Source: Lachnospiraceae bacterium (lineage in GTDB: Bacteria > Bacillota > Clostridia > Lachnospirales > Lachnospiraceae). From it: 50,620 nt of DNA. The notes beneath the pieces are model-generated. The model did no database searches. It was given only the letters and a program-made list of their open reading frames with translations, and was not told the DNA's origin. The stretch covers positions 1 through 50,620 of the forward strand of contig JAFYZH010000010.1 in the NCBI GenBank assembly GCA_017548765.1, in the 5' to 3' direction. Shown one piece after another: positions 17,514 through 26,190 of the stretch. Position numbers and translations under genes: made by a program. The number at the start of each line of letters is the position of its first letter. The first letter of the stretch is position 1.

Positions 17514-19388
17514 ATGAAAACATGTACTCGAATTACGTGGATTTTGGCAATCATCCTCTTGTTGTTTGTCAAACCCGTATATGCAGATCCGGATGCACCG
17601 GATGCGACCGCAGTGCCTGCAGATATCGTTGGCGCCCCCGCGGGAGATCCGTCGGCAGAGGATGATGGAACAGAGGCGGTGGATGGAACTGCCGCGGAAG
17701 GGGAGACCGGCGAAACGGAAGAAGCTTACGTTGAGTTTGAACTCCCTGAAGGCGAGAAGGTTCCTGCCGGCGTATTTCTGGATGATATCGAGATCGGCGG
17801 CCTGACCGCCGAGGAAGTCGACGCTTTGGTAGAAGAGCGACTGAAAGAATTAGGCGAAAAGAAACTTCGCCTGTCCACTCCGAAGACTTTCGTACAGATC
17901 ACACTCAGTGAACTCGGACTCTATTGGAGTAACCGTTCACAGGTCTACAAAGAAGCCAGTTCCTTAGTGAACCCCGGCAGCCTGTTGACTCAGTATAAAG
18001 CGAAGAAGGATCTGGAATACTCCAGCATGACGCTTCCTATGGAGACGAAGGTCGACAAGGAGCTTCTCACAGCGTTTTTACTGGATCATATGGAAGAACT
18101 CAATTGTGAACCGAAGAACGCTTATGTGAAGCGGTTTGCGAACGAATTCACCATCATTGACGGAACGGATGGAGTCGCGATCAGCGAAGACGCCACATAC
18201 AACGAGATCCTGTCTGCACTTAAGAATCTCAATTCCGAGATCGGCGAGGATCGTATCCTGAAGGTCGAGGCAGTCGGCAACACGACGAAGCCGGAGTTCT
18301 ATAAGGACATTTTCGAAGGCTTTGGCGACCTGCTCGGCGCCTACTCGACAAACTATTCGACAAAAGCGTCCGAACGTACGACGAACGTAACGATCGCGAC
18401 GACCAAATTCAACGGATTGACCATCTATCCCGGTCAGGAGATCTCCGCGTTGGAGATCATGCGCCCGGTAACCACGGAAGGCGGCTATAAGAAGGCGCCG
18501 ACCTACACATCCAGCGGCGTAGAGGATGAGACTGGCGGCGGTATCTGTCAGGTAGCGACGACCCTGTATAATGCACTCCTGCAGGCAGAGATCGAAGTAA
18601 CCTACCGTAAGAACCATTCACGTACGCCTTCGTACGTTCCGCTGTCCCAGGATGCCATGGTCTATTCGGCCGGAAACAGTGATTTCCGTTTCCGCAACAA
18701 CCTGGATCATCCCATTTATATCGAGAGTTTCGTAGATAACTCGACGAACCCCGGTAAGACCGAATTCCGCATCTACGGTGTGGAATATCGCCCGTCGAAC
18801 CGTACGATCGAGTATAAGGCGGAGTTGATCTCCTACAATATCCCCGGGGAAGGTGCTTCACCTTACGAGTATTACCAGCTTAAGAGTGATTCATCATTGA
18901 CCCCGTTCGGAGAGGTAAACGGAGACCCGACGAAGGTCTACGCGGATTTCGTATCCAGTTTCTATCCGGCGGCACAGGCTAGGCTTCATAAGATCGTCTA
19001 TATCGACGGTAAGGAAGTAAGCAATACCGTCATCAACTCCAGCAACTACACGAATAAGTCGGCAGGCCATCAGTCCGGAACCTACATCACCGGCGCGTAT
19101 AAGGCGCATCCGGACACCATCATCGAGGCGATCGAATACGATGTGACCTACCTGCTCGAAGGTAAGGAGCCGAAGATCACATGGGCAGAACGCCCGTATG
19201 TTCCTCCTACAACGCAGGCCCCCGAGACTACGGAGCCGGAAGAGACGGAAGAAACGGAGAAGGCGACGAAGTCAACGGATGAGGCGACGAAGCCCGCGAA
19301 GGAAACTACTGCGGCGAAGCCTACAGAGCCGGAGAAGAAACCGCCGAAAGAAGAGCCGAAACCTCCGGCGGATGACGACAGAGAGTAA
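17514..19388 (+). CDS. Secreted VanW-domain protein (copy 2)
   Basis: A 624-residue paralogue of the preceding gene, 24 bases downstream. It has a signal peptide (about 1-24, ending VYA), an acidic low-complexity stretch (to about residue 75), VFLDDIEIGGLTAEEV, the VanW domain (GGGICQVATTLYNALL, HSRTPSYVPLSQDAMVY) and a Thr/Glu/Lys/Pro tail without the regular TEAPT array. In copy 1 the charged stretch after the signal is absent and the tail is a regular array, so the two copies differ most at their ends. No sorting signal was seen. Confidence 0.85.
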   Translation: MKTCTRITWILAIILLLFVKPVYADPDAPDATAVPADIVGAPAGDPSAEDDGTEAVDGTAAEGETGETEEAYVEFELPEGEKVPAGVFLDDIEIGGLTAEEVDALVEERLKELGEKKLRLSTPKTFVQITLSELGLYWSNRSQVYKEASSLVNPGSLLTQYKAKKDLEYSSMTLPMETKVDKELLTAFLLDHMEELNCEPKNAYVKRFANEFTIIDGTDGVAISEDATYNEILSALKNLNSEIGEDRILKVEAVGNTTKPEFYKDIFEGFGDLLGAYSTNYSTKASERTTNVTIATTKFNGLTIYPGQEISALEIMRPVTTEGGYKKAPTYTSSGVEDETGGGICQVATTLYNALLQAEIEVTYRKNHSRTPSYVPLSQDAMVYSAGNSDFRFRNNLDHPIYIESFVDNSTNPGKTEFRIYGVEYRPSNRTIEYKAELISYNIPGEGASPYEYYQLKSDSSLTPFGEVNGDPTKVYADFVSSFYPAAQARLHKIVYIDGKEVSNTVINSSNYTNKSAGHQSGTYITGAYKAHPDTIIEAIEYDVTYLLEGKEPKITWAERPYVPPTTQAPETTEPEETEETEKATKSTDEATKPAKETTAAKPTEPEKKPPKEEPKPPADDDRE

Positions 19389-19412
19389 CGAATATGAAAG
19401 GGGGTGCCTCGG

Positions 19413-20480
19413 ATGAGACCCGGAAAGGTTCCCTACAACACCTTCGTTCGAAGTATTGATAAGACCATAACCCCGCGGCAGCCGTTCGTGCTGCGCGGGG
19501 TAGGTATGGGTCACGACAGCTCCGCGTTTGACGTAAGTCAGGACGGAGCGCTTGTTGTTTCTCAGACCTTATGCCTGCATGCCGATCTGGCGGTGCAGGA
19601 TTCGGCCTGGCTGGCCGCAGATTTTTACCGCACGGTAAATGATCTCTACTGCGCGGGCGCGCAGCCGAAGGCACTTACCGCGGCCTTCCTACTTCCGGAT
19701 ACATGGGAAGAGGAAGACTTCCGAAAACTGGTCCTTATGTTGGAACAGTTCTGTGAAAATGAAAATATGGAATATGCCGGTGGCGACACGAAGATCGTGG
19801 GCGCCGGCGCGGTAACGAAGCCCGTGATCACGCTGACCGTTTACGGAACGCGCGACCTGTGGGCGGAGTCCTGCGCGAGTTATTCCAAAGATGCCCGCAA
19901 AGCATCGGAGGCCTACTTTAAGCCGAAGGGCGGCGAGAGCCTTCTGATGGCGGGATATGCAGGTGATACCGGCCTGGCACTCGCCTCGCTACATGGCGAC
20001 GAGCTGCTTTCACGACGGTATTCCCAAGCGGTGCTTGCCGCCGCACGGGCCTGCCTGAAGGACCTGTCCGCTGCAAAGGCGGCGGCTGTCGCCCGTCGGC
20101 ATGGCATAACGGCCATGCACAACATTTCCTCCGACGGAGTGTTCGGAGCGCTGTGGGAGATGGCGGACGGCGCGGGCTTAGGCCTGACCGCTGATCTGCG
20201 AGCCATCCCGGTCCTGCAGCAGACGATAGAAATATCCGATTACCTGGAATTGAATCCGTACCGGCTCGAGGCGTGCGCATCTCTGTTGATGGCGTGCGAC
20301 CCTGCAGAGGCGGATGCAGTCGTTTCCGAACTGCATGCCTGCGGCGTTCCCGCGGCGTGCATCGGCCGCTTTCACCAAAAAGGCGAGAGCGTGGCGCGCA
20401 TCCTCAAAAATGAGGACGAGGAGCGCTATATCGACCGCCCCGGCGGCGACGAGCTGCAGGCCTTTCTGGCACGGAACTAA
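19413..20480 (+). CDS. AIR-synthase / HypE-like protein
   Basis: A 355-residue PurM-fold protein. The N-terminal ATP-binding half shows FVLRGVGMGHDSSAFD and the conserved LCLHADLAVQD / YCAGAQPKALTAAFLLP region; GDTKIVGAGAV is the phosphate-loop-like segment. It is related to HypE (hydrogenase maturation) and AIR synthases, but no hyp genes are present, so the substrate is unknown. The ATG at 19413 follows GAAAGGGGG by eight bases and is preferred to GTG 19404. It is probably in one operon with the Lrp regulator and aminotransferase that follow. Confidence 0.75.
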   Translation: MRPGKVPYNTFVRSIDKTITPRQPFVLRGVGMGHDSSAFDVSQDGALVVSQTLCLHADLAVQDSAWLAADFYRTVNDLYCAGAQPKALTAAFLLPDTWEEEDFRKLVLMLEQFCENENMEYAGGDTKIVGAGAVTKPVITLTVYGTRDLWAESCASYSKDARKASEAYFKPKGGESLLMAGYAGDTGLALASLHGDELLSRRYSQAVLAAARACLKDLSAAKAAAVARRHGITAMHNISSDGVFGALWEMADGAGLGLTADLRAIPVLQQTIEISDYLELNPYRLEACASLLMACDPAEADAVVSELHACGVPAACIGRFHQKGESVARILKNEDEERYIDRPGGDELQAFLARN

Positions 20481-20507
20481 GATAGAAGACGGAAAGTGAG
20501 GATACAC

Positions 20508-20990
20508 ATGAGAGAAAAGATTTTATCCGTTATGGAGAAGAACAGCCGCATTGACTTACATGACCTGGCGCTGATGCTCGGCACCGACGAGGTGACCGTG
20601 GCAAATGAGATCGCCGACATGGAGAAAGAGCACATCATCTGCGGCTATCATACATTGATCAACTGGGACAATACTTCCGACGAGAAGGTGATCGCCCTGA
20701 TCGAGGTGAAGGTTACCCCGCAGCGCGGCATGGGCTTTGACAAACTGGCAGAGCGCATCTACAAATTCAACGAGGTCGAGGCAGTCTATCTGATGTCCGG
20801 CGCGTTTGATTTCACCGTTATCATCGAAGAGAAGACCATGCGGGCTGTCGCCCAGTTCGTCTCCGACAAACTGGCGCCGATGGAGGCGGTCATGAGCACA
20901 GCGACCCATTTCGTGCTCAAAAAATATAAGGACCACGGCACCGTATTGGTAGGCGAGTCCAACGATGAAAGGATGTTGATCACACCATGA
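20508..20990 (+). CDS. Lrp/AsnC family transcriptional regulator
   Basis: A 160-residue regulator with an N-terminal winged helix (MEKNSRIDLHDLALMLG, recognition helix EVTVANEIADMEKE) and a C-terminal ligand-binding RAM domain that senses amino acids in this family. The ATG at 20508 follows TGAGGA by five bases. The stop overlaps the aminotransferase start by ATGA, which points to regulation of that gene or sensing of its substrate; this is inference from context. Confidence 0.9.
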   Translation: MREKILSVMEKNSRIDLHDLALMLGTDEVTVANEIADMEKEHIICGYHTLINWDNTSDEKVIALIEVKVTPQRGMGFDKLAERIYKFNEVEAVYLMSGAFDFTVIIEEKTMRAVAQFVSDKLAPMEAVMSTATHFVLKKYKDHGTVLVGESNDERMLITP

Positions 20991-22159
20991 GAAACCCATT
21001 ATCCGATAAAGTTCTGGACATCAAGCCTTCGGGCATCCGGAAGTTTTTTGATATCGTAAGCGAGATGAAGGACGCTATCTCGTTAGGTGTCGGCGAGCCC
21101 GACTTCGAGACGCCCTGGCATATCCGCGAAGAAGGCATTTATTCCCTGGAGAAGGGACGCACGGTCTACACGTCGAATTCCGGTCTTCTGGAACTGCGTA
21201 AAGAGATCGTGAACTATCTGAACCGCAAGGTGCACGTGAACTACGATCCGCGCCACGAGGTGCTGATCACGGTCGGCGGCAGCGAGGCGATCGACCTGGC
21301 GCTGCGCGCTATGCTCAACCCGGGCGATGAGGTCCTGATCCCGCAGCCTTGCTACGTGTCCTACCTGCCCTGCTGCCAGCTGGCAGACGGCGTGCCGGTA
21401 TTCATCAACCTGAAAGAAGAGAACCAGTTCCGCCTGACTGCGCAGGAACTGCGTGACGCTATCACACCGAAGACGAAGATCCTGGTGCTGCCGTTCCCGA
21501 ATAACCCGACCGGCGCCATCATGACCCGTGAGGATCTCGAGGCGATCGCAGAAGTGATCATCGAGAAGGATCTCATCGTGATCTCGGATGAGATCTACTC
21601 CGAACTCACCTACCTCGGAGAACATGTTTCCATCGCTTCTCTGCCCGGCATGCGTGAGCGTACTATCCTGATCAATGGCTTCTCCAAAGCCTACGCGATG
21701 ACCGGATGGCGTCTCGGATACGCTGCAGGACCGCAGACGATCCTGGAGCAGATGACGAAGATCCACCAGTTCGCCATTATGTGTGCGCCGACCACCAGCC
21801 AGTATGCGGCGATCGAAGCACTCAAAAACGGCGATGAAGATGTTGCGCGCATGCGCGACGCATATGACCAGCGCCGTCACTTTGTACTGAGCCGTCTGCA
21901 TGAGATGGGCCTGCAGTGCTTCGAACCCTACGGCGCATTCTACGCATTTCCCAGTGTAGCCCGCTTCGGCCTTACCAGCGATGAGTTCGCGACCCGCTTC
22001 CTGAAGGAAGAGAAGGTTGCCATCGTGCCCGGAACGGCGTTTGGAGACTGCGGAGAGGGCTTTTTGCGTTTGTCCTACGCATATTCCATCGAGAACTTAA
22101 AAGAGGCTCTGGGACGCTTAGAACGCTTTGTACAGCGTTTGGAGCAGGAGCAGAGGTAG
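20987..22159 (+). CDS. PLP-dependent aminotransferase, class I/II
   Basis: A 390-residue fold type I aminotransferase. Visible: GVGEPDFETPWHIRE near the N-terminus, the phosphate and ring-binding segment PFPNNPTGAI, ISDEIYSEL with the PLP-pyridine Asp, the Schiff-base lysine in NGFSKAYAMTGWRLGY (K234), and the C-terminal FLRLSYA arginine motif. Substrate specificity (aspartate, aromatic or branched-chain) cannot be decided by eye. It is translationally coupled to the Lrp regulator. Confidence 0.9.
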   Translation: MRNPLSDKVLDIKPSGIRKFFDIVSEMKDAISLGVGEPDFETPWHIREEGIYSLEKGRTVYTSNSGLLELRKEIVNYLNRKVHVNYDPRHEVLITVGGSEAIDLALRAMLNPGDEVLIPQPCYVSYLPCCQLADGVPVFINLKEENQFRLTAQELRDAITPKTKILVLPFPNNPTGAIMTREDLEAIAEVIIEKDLIVISDEIYSELTYLGEHVSIASLPGMRERTILINGFSKAYAMTGWRLGYAAGPQTILEQMTKIHQFAIMCAPTTSQYAAIEALKNGDEDVARMRDAYDQRRHFVLSRLHEMGLQCFEPYGAFYAFPSVARFGLTSDEFATRFLKEEKVAIVPGTAFGDCGEGFLRLSYAYSIENLKEALGRLERFVQRLEQEQR

Positions 22160-22166
22160 GCAGTCC

Positions 22167-22667
22167 ATGAACATCGTACTTTTGGAGCCGGAGATCCCCG
22201 CGAACACTGGCAATATCGGCCGTACCTGCGTTGCGACGGACACGCACCTGCATCTGATCCGGCCGCTCGGTTTCTCGCTCGACGAGAAGCACCTGCGCCG
22301 TGCGGGCATGGACTACTGGAAGGAGCTGAAACTTTCGGTCTATGATAACTTCGACGATTTCCTCGCGAAAAACCCGGGCGCCCGCATCTACATGGCGACA
22401 ACAAAGGCGCATCAGGTCTACACCGAGCCCGACTACGGCCCCGATGATTTCATCATGTTCGGTAAGGAGAGCGCCGGCATCCCGGAGGAGATCCTCATCC
22501 GTTATGAAGAGACCTGTATTCGCATCCCGATGGTCGGAGAGATCCGCTCACTCAACCTGTCCAACAGTGTGGCCATCGTCCTGTACGAGGCACTACGCAA
22601 ACAAAACTTTTCGGGCCTGAACGAGACCGGTCAGTTGCACCGGTTGCATTGGAAGTCCGAACAGTGA
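22167..22667 (+). CDS. trmL: tRNA (cytidine(34)-2'-O)-methyltransferase
   Basis: A 166-residue SPOUT methyltransferase that 2'-O-methylates the wobble base of leucine tRNAs. Family motifs: NIVLLEPEIPANTGNIGRTC, HLIRPLGFSLDEKHLRRAGMDYW, the knot segment FGKESAGIPEEIL and IPMVGEIRSLNLSNSVAIVLYE. The ATG at 22167, seven bases after the aminotransferase stop, gives the standard N-terminus; an upstream in-frame start at 22128 would overlap that gene. Confidence 0.93.
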   Translation: MNIVLLEPEIPANTGNIGRTCVATDTHLHLIRPLGFSLDEKHLRRAGMDYWKELKLSVYDNFDDFLAKNPGARIYMATTKAHQVYTEPDYGPDDFIMFGKESAGIPEEILIRYEETCIRIPMVGEIRSLNLSNSVAIVLYEALRKQNFSGLNETGQLHRLHWKSEQ

Positions 22668-22681
22668 TAGAACGAGACAGT

Positions 22682-22724
22682 GGGGACGGTCCTTTTTGTC
22701 ATCGCGACAAAAAGAACCGTCCTT
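22682..22724. repeat. Palindromic repeat element (GGGGACGGTCCTTTTTGTC type)
   Basis: The arms 22682-22700 and 22706-22724 are inverted repeats (about 16 of 19 positions) with a five-base centre. The arm matches that of the large element at 2720-2891. It starts 15 bases after the trmL stop and ends just before the ribosome site of the next gene. Confidence 0.8.
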
Positions 22725-22747
22725 GCTGCATTTAGGAGGAGAAAAAA

Positions 22748-23287
22748 ATGAAAAAACGTTTTGCGATCATAGTTATACTTATCCTGACGATGAGTCTCTT
22801 CGGGTGCGGAGATAAGAAAACTCCGTCTGAGAAAGATTCGACAGTCGCATCCACGGCCGTTAACGGAAAAAAGATAGCGGAGTTTAAGTTCGTTTACGGA
22901 GCTCCGGCATATTACATAGAATATAAAGTTTCTTTTTCAGATCCGGTCACTGTGTTTATAAAAGAATCAATGCCGACGGACGAACCGTTCGGGCCCGTGC
23001 CCGGTTATTATCAGGGCACGTATGGACTGGATGAAGAGACTGCGTCGAAGATCACGGAACTGTATGATAAGTATGAGCTCTCGAAGTGGAATGGGTTCGA
23101 CGAAAAATCTACGATTACCGACGGAGGAGGTTTTGAACTGAAGATCACCTTCAAAAACGGAGAAGCGCTAAGAGCGAAGGGATATTCGAAATATCCGGAC
23201 GGCTACCCGGATTTTTATAAGGAATTGGAGGAGATCTTTCGATCATATAGGGATCGGATGATCGATGAAGGCTCATCGGAGACATGA
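22748..23287 (+). CDS. Small lipoprotein of unknown function
   Basis: A 179-residue protein with a lipoprotein signal (lipobox LFGC, acylated C20) followed by a charged linker and one small globular domain containing YYIEYKVSFSDPVTVFI and YGLDEETASKITELYDKY. It has a GGAGG ribosome site. No family is recognised. It is bracketed by two palindromic repeats, one of which begins within its stop codon. Confidence 0.7.
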   Translation: MKKRFAIIVILILTMSLFGCGDKKTPSEKDSTVASTAVNGKKIAEFKFVYGAPAYYIEYKVSFSDPVTVFIKESMPTDEPFGPVPGYYQGTYGLDEETASKITELYDKYELSKWNGFDEKSTITDGGGFELKITFKNGEALRAKGYSKYPDGYPDFYKELEEIFRSYRDRMIDEGSSET

Positions 23288-23313
23288 CAAAAAGGGACGT
23301 TCCCTTTTGTAAC
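23286..23313. repeat. Short, degenerate palindromic repeat of the same family
   Basis: GACAAAAAGGGACGTTCCCTTTTGTAAC, an imperfect palindrome related to the arms at 22682 and 25441. It begins inside the stop codon of the small lipoprotein gene. Confidence 0.6.
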
Positions 23314-23380
23314 TTTATGAGAAAAAAAGGTACTGTATTATCGGGAGGAACAGGATCCCCCCGGAGAGGAAGGAAGCTAC

Positions 23381-25408
23381 ATGAAGAAGAGAACAGTAAC
23401 GGCGATGACTGCATTGTCCATGGTTTTAGCCTTCGGCGGATGCTCGGGTAAAAATACTGCGGAAACGACGGAAGCGGTGACCACGCAGCAAGCAACAGAG
23501 GCGACTACCACGCAGCAAGCAACAGAGGCGACTACCACGCAACAGGCGACGGAGGCTGCTACCACGCAGCAGGCGACGAAGGCAGGTCCTATGTCGGTGG
23601 CGGAGCAGTCTACCGCATCGGAAACGACCGAGGCGATCATGACGCAGGAAGAGACGGAAGCGCCTACTACGACCGAAGTGACCGAAGAGGATACGAGCAG
23701 TTTGGGTTCTGCACTGAGTGAGCTGAGCAGAATTAAAGAAGACGATGCAACGATCAACTTGATACGAGTAGCATCGTATACGCTTCTGGCCGATGAAGTG
23801 TTTTATAGGGCGGCCAGTAATATCATTACACTCGATGTCGACGTAGCGAATAAAACGATGAAGGTGTCCGGCCTCGGAGACCTGAAAGAGGATTTCATTA
23901 ACGAAATCAATACGCTCATGTTCGATGATAATAAAACAACGTTCGAACAGTTTATCTCGGATTCTTACAAAACGGACGGGTGCAAAACGAAAATCGTGTT
24001 TCAATGGAACCCTACTTTATACACCTGGGACTTCGTTGTGACAAATAACATCCCCGGTTCCAGATATTTTGATGAAGAGCAGGGCCCCGGTACCGATCAG
24101 AAAACCGGTGGAAAGACGATGATCAGGGTGATGGCATTCTTGCAAGACGAGGCAAAACTGATTAAAAAATATTTCGAAATGCATCCGGAATTTGCTGCAA
24201 AGTACGATGTCTCTTTCACGTATGTCTCCACAGACGGCGGCGCTTATATAAACGCGTTGGAAGAAGCCCTTGAAAAAGACGATGAGATGTCGCCGAACCT
24301 CTACATGGCGGAGGCGTCATTTGTTAAGAGGTTCACCACCGGTTCCTCTTCCTCCTATGCATGCACCTATGAGGAACTTGGTATCGATGTAGAGCAGAAG
24401 ATAAAGGATGCCGGCATTGCAACGTATGTTGCCGATGTTACCCGAAGAAATGGTAAGGTCACGGGCCTCGCTTACATGGGTTGCGGATGTGTCTTCATCT
24501 ACAACCGTGAAGTGGCGGAAGACGTATTCGGCGATGATAAGCCCGAGACCGTAGAAGCAGCGATCGGATCGGACTGGGAGTCATTCTTTGCGGCGGCAGA
24601 AAAATGCAAAGAGAAAGGATACGCGATCGTATCCGGCGACGGCGATATCTGGCACGCGATCGAGAACAGCGCCGACCATGGCTGGGTCGTAGACGGCAAA
24701 TTGTACATTGACCCTAAGAGAGAGGCCTTCCTGGATCTTTCGAAGAGACTTAAGGATAACGATTACCACAACGATACGATGGACTGGTGCGAAGGCTGGT
24801 TCGCCGATATGGCGGAGGCCGGACCCAAGAAGGTCCTCGGTTTTTACGGGCCTTCGTGGCTCATTAATTACACCCTCCCCAATCACACCTATTTATGGGA
24901 TTATGAAGAGGAAAAGGGCGGCACTTACGGACAGTGGGCCGTTTGCAAGGCAAATATTGGCTCTTTCTGGGGCGGTACATGGATTATCGCCAATAAAAAC
25001 GTTCTTCAGGATGAGGATCTGAAGGCGGGCGTGCGCGAGTTGATCGAGTACATGACTCTTGATACATCCGATACAGGTGCTCAGTACTTGCAGGCAAATG
25101 ATCTGGTCAGAGAAGAGAGATCGTATTTAGATAGAGGCGTGGCCTATAAGATTGCGTCCACATCGGCTACTGTAATGGAACATTCCGATGGCAAATTGGA
25201 TATTCTGGGCGGACAGAACGCGTTTCCGTACTATATCCAGGCCAATGCTGCGGCGAGAGGCGATAACCTGACGGAGTACGATGAATGGATCGGCTATTAC
25301 TGGAGAGATGCGGTCCGCTCATACACCAGCGGTGAGCGTACCCGTGAGGAAGCGATCCAGTGGTTTAAAGAAGCGGTGGGATCTTACGGCTACTTCACCG
25401 TTGAATAA
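23381..25408 (+). CDS. Solute-binding lipoprotein without adjacent transporter genes
   Basis: A 675-residue lipoprotein (lipobox FGGC, acylated C21). After the lipid anchor come TTQQATEAT repeats (about residues 34-69), a domain of about 130 residues of unknown type, and then a periplasmic-binding-protein-like domain from about residue 245: IRVMAFLQDEAKLIKKYFEMHP, the hinge-like TGLAYMGCGCVFIYNR, a ligand-site region rich in Trp and Asp, and SFWGGTWIIANKN. The last part resembles family 1 sugar-binding proteins of ABC importers. No permease or ATPase genes flank it, so it may serve a distant transporter or act as a sensor; that is inference. The extra N-terminal domain is unusual for the family. 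Confidence 0.75.
   Translation: MKKRTVTAMTALSMVLAFGGCSGKNTAETTEAVTTQQATEATTTQQATEATTTQQATEAATTQQATKAGPMSVAEQSTASETTEAIMTQEETEAPTTTEVTEEDTSSLGSALSELSRIKEDDATINLIRVASYTLLADEVFYRAASNIITLDVDVANKTMKVSGLGDLKEDFINEINTLMFDDNKTTFEQFISDSYKTDGCKTKIVFQWNPTLYTWDFVVTNNIPGSRYFDEEQGPGTDQKTGGKTMIRVMAFLQDEAKLIKKYFEMHPEFAAKYDVSFTYVSTDGGAYINALEEALEKDDEMSPNLYMAEASFVKRFTTGSSSSYACTYEELGIDVEQKIKDAGIATYVADVTRRNGKVTGLAYMGCGCVFIYNREVAEDVFGDDKPETVEAAIGSDWESFFAAAEKCKEKGYAIVSGDGDIWHAIENSADHGWVVDGKLYIDPKREAFLDLSKRLKDNDYHNDTMDWCEGWFADMAEAGPKKVLGFYGPSWLINYTLPNHTYLWDYEEEKGGTYGQWAVCKANIGSFWGGTWIIANKNVLQDEDLKAGVRELIEYMTLDTSDTGAQYLQANDLVREERSYLDRGVAYKIASTSATVMEHSDGKLDILGGQNAFPYYIQANAAARGDNLTEYDEWIGYYWRDAVRSYTSGERTREEAIQWFKEAVGSYGYFTVE
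23480..23587 (+). repeat. 27-base tandem coding repeat, four units
   Basis: Units at 23480, 23507, 23534 and 23561 encode TTQQATEA-type blocks; the first two units are identical (start ACCACGCAGCAAGCAACAG) and the last two are diverged. It lies in the linker after the lipid anchor of the solute-binding protein. Confidence 0.85.
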
Positions 25409-25440
25409 ATGAAAACGTTGCAGGGGCCTGCAACAGGAGG

Positions 25441-25488
25441 ACGGTTCCTTTTGTCACCATGACAAAAGGAACCGCTCTTTTTTGTCTC
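25441..25488 (+). terminator. Palindromic repeat that also looks like the terminator of the solute-binding lipoprotein gene
   Basis: GGTTCCTTTTGTCA and TGACAAAAGGAACC form a 14-base stem with a three-base loop, followed by CGCTCTTTTTTG. The arm is the same family as the repeat at 2720-2891. A separate small hairpin, GTTGCAGG / CCTGCAAC, lies at 25417-25434. Confidence 0.7.
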
Positions 25489-25505
25489 GATTTTTTTCAA
25501 AAAGT

Positions 25506-25548
25506 TGTAAGGCTTGTATTCAGATGTGGTAGTATATAAGTGAGAGGC
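25506..25548 (+). promoter_or_regulatory. Candidate ECF-type promoter, module 1
   Basis: TGTAAGG at 25506-25512, a 28-base interval containing GTAGTATATAAG, then TGAGAGGC at 25541-25548. The same pair with 27-28 base spacing precedes the other two sigma genes. By position I read TGTAAGG as the -35 element and the bases about 16 downstream as the -10 region. Confidence 0.5.
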
Positions 25549-25620
25549 ATTATCACGTGGCTCGGTGGGTGGGCTGCGCCTGTTACGTACGTATGTTTTC
25601 CGACAGAGAGGTATTTAGAC

Positions 25621-26190
25621 ATGATGCAAGACGAAAGGATCATCGAACTGTATTTCCAAAGGGATGAGCGCGCCCTTTTGGAGACATCCGATAAATACGG
25701 GAACTATTGCCGAAGCATTGCCCGAAATATCGTGAACGATGACGAGACGGCAAAGGAATGCTTCAACGATACCTTATACGCGAGTTGGAAGGTCATTCCC
25801 CCGAGTAAACCGAACCCGTTCCGCACATTTCTGGCGAAGATCACGCGGAATCTCTCGATGAAACGCTGGAGAACGGACCACGCGCTGAAACGCGGGGGCG
25901 GCGAATTCGTGATGGCTCTCGACGAACTGGCGGACTGCCTCGTGGATGAGAGCCAGAGAACGAATGAACAGATCGAAGAAGACATGGTGATCCGGGAAGT
26001 GATCAACACATTCCTGGCCGGCCTTTCTGTGCAAAACCGTCGCATTTTCGTGCGGCGTTACTGGTATTGCAGTTCAGTCCGGGAGATCGCGGATGCTTAC
26101 GACCTGACGGAGAGTAATGTCATGACCACGCTGTCCCGTGTACGGGGTAAACTGCGCGTCGCGCTTGCGGAAGCGGGGGTGGTCATATGA
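25621..26190 (+). CDS. ECF-type RNA polymerase sigma factor (module 1)
   Basis: A 189-residue sigma-70 family protein without regions 1 and 3. Region 2 runs about residues 20-90 (DKYGNYCRSIARNIVNDDETAKECFNDTLY, ITRNLSMKRWR) and region 4 about 128-185 (NRRIFVRRYWYCSSVREIADAYDLTESNVMTTLSRVRGKL, a helix-turn-helix that reads the -35 element). A KRGGGE linker joins them. ATG 25621 or the adjacent ATG 25624 gives the same N-terminus as the two other copies; the longer frame from 25540 is rejected. Its stop overlaps the membrane partner by ATGA, the usual layout for a sigma and its anti-sigma. Confidence 0.88.
   Translation: MMQDERIIELYFQRDERALLETSDKYGNYCRSIARNIVNDDETAKECFNDTLYASWKVIPPSKPNPFRTFLAKITRNLSMKRWRTDHALKRGGGEFVMALDELADCLVDESQRTNEQIEEDMVIREVINTFLAGLSVQNRRIFVRRYWYCSSVREIADAYDLTESNVMTTLSRVRGKLRVALAEAGVVI

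Noticed and set aside
15648-19388. VanW genes as a vancomycin-resistance cluster
   Set aside because: No vanHAX-type ligase, dehydrogenase or dipeptidase gene is present, and VanW-domain proteins are widespread in non-resistant Clostridia.
19413-20480. AIR-synthase-like gene as hypE of a hydrogenase maturation cluster
   Set aside because: No other hyp or hydrogenase gene is nearby; the general PurM-fold call is safer.
25540-25620. Extended N-terminus of the module 1 sigma factor
   Set aside because: The upstream extension has no counterpart in the other two copies and starts within the candidate promoter element.
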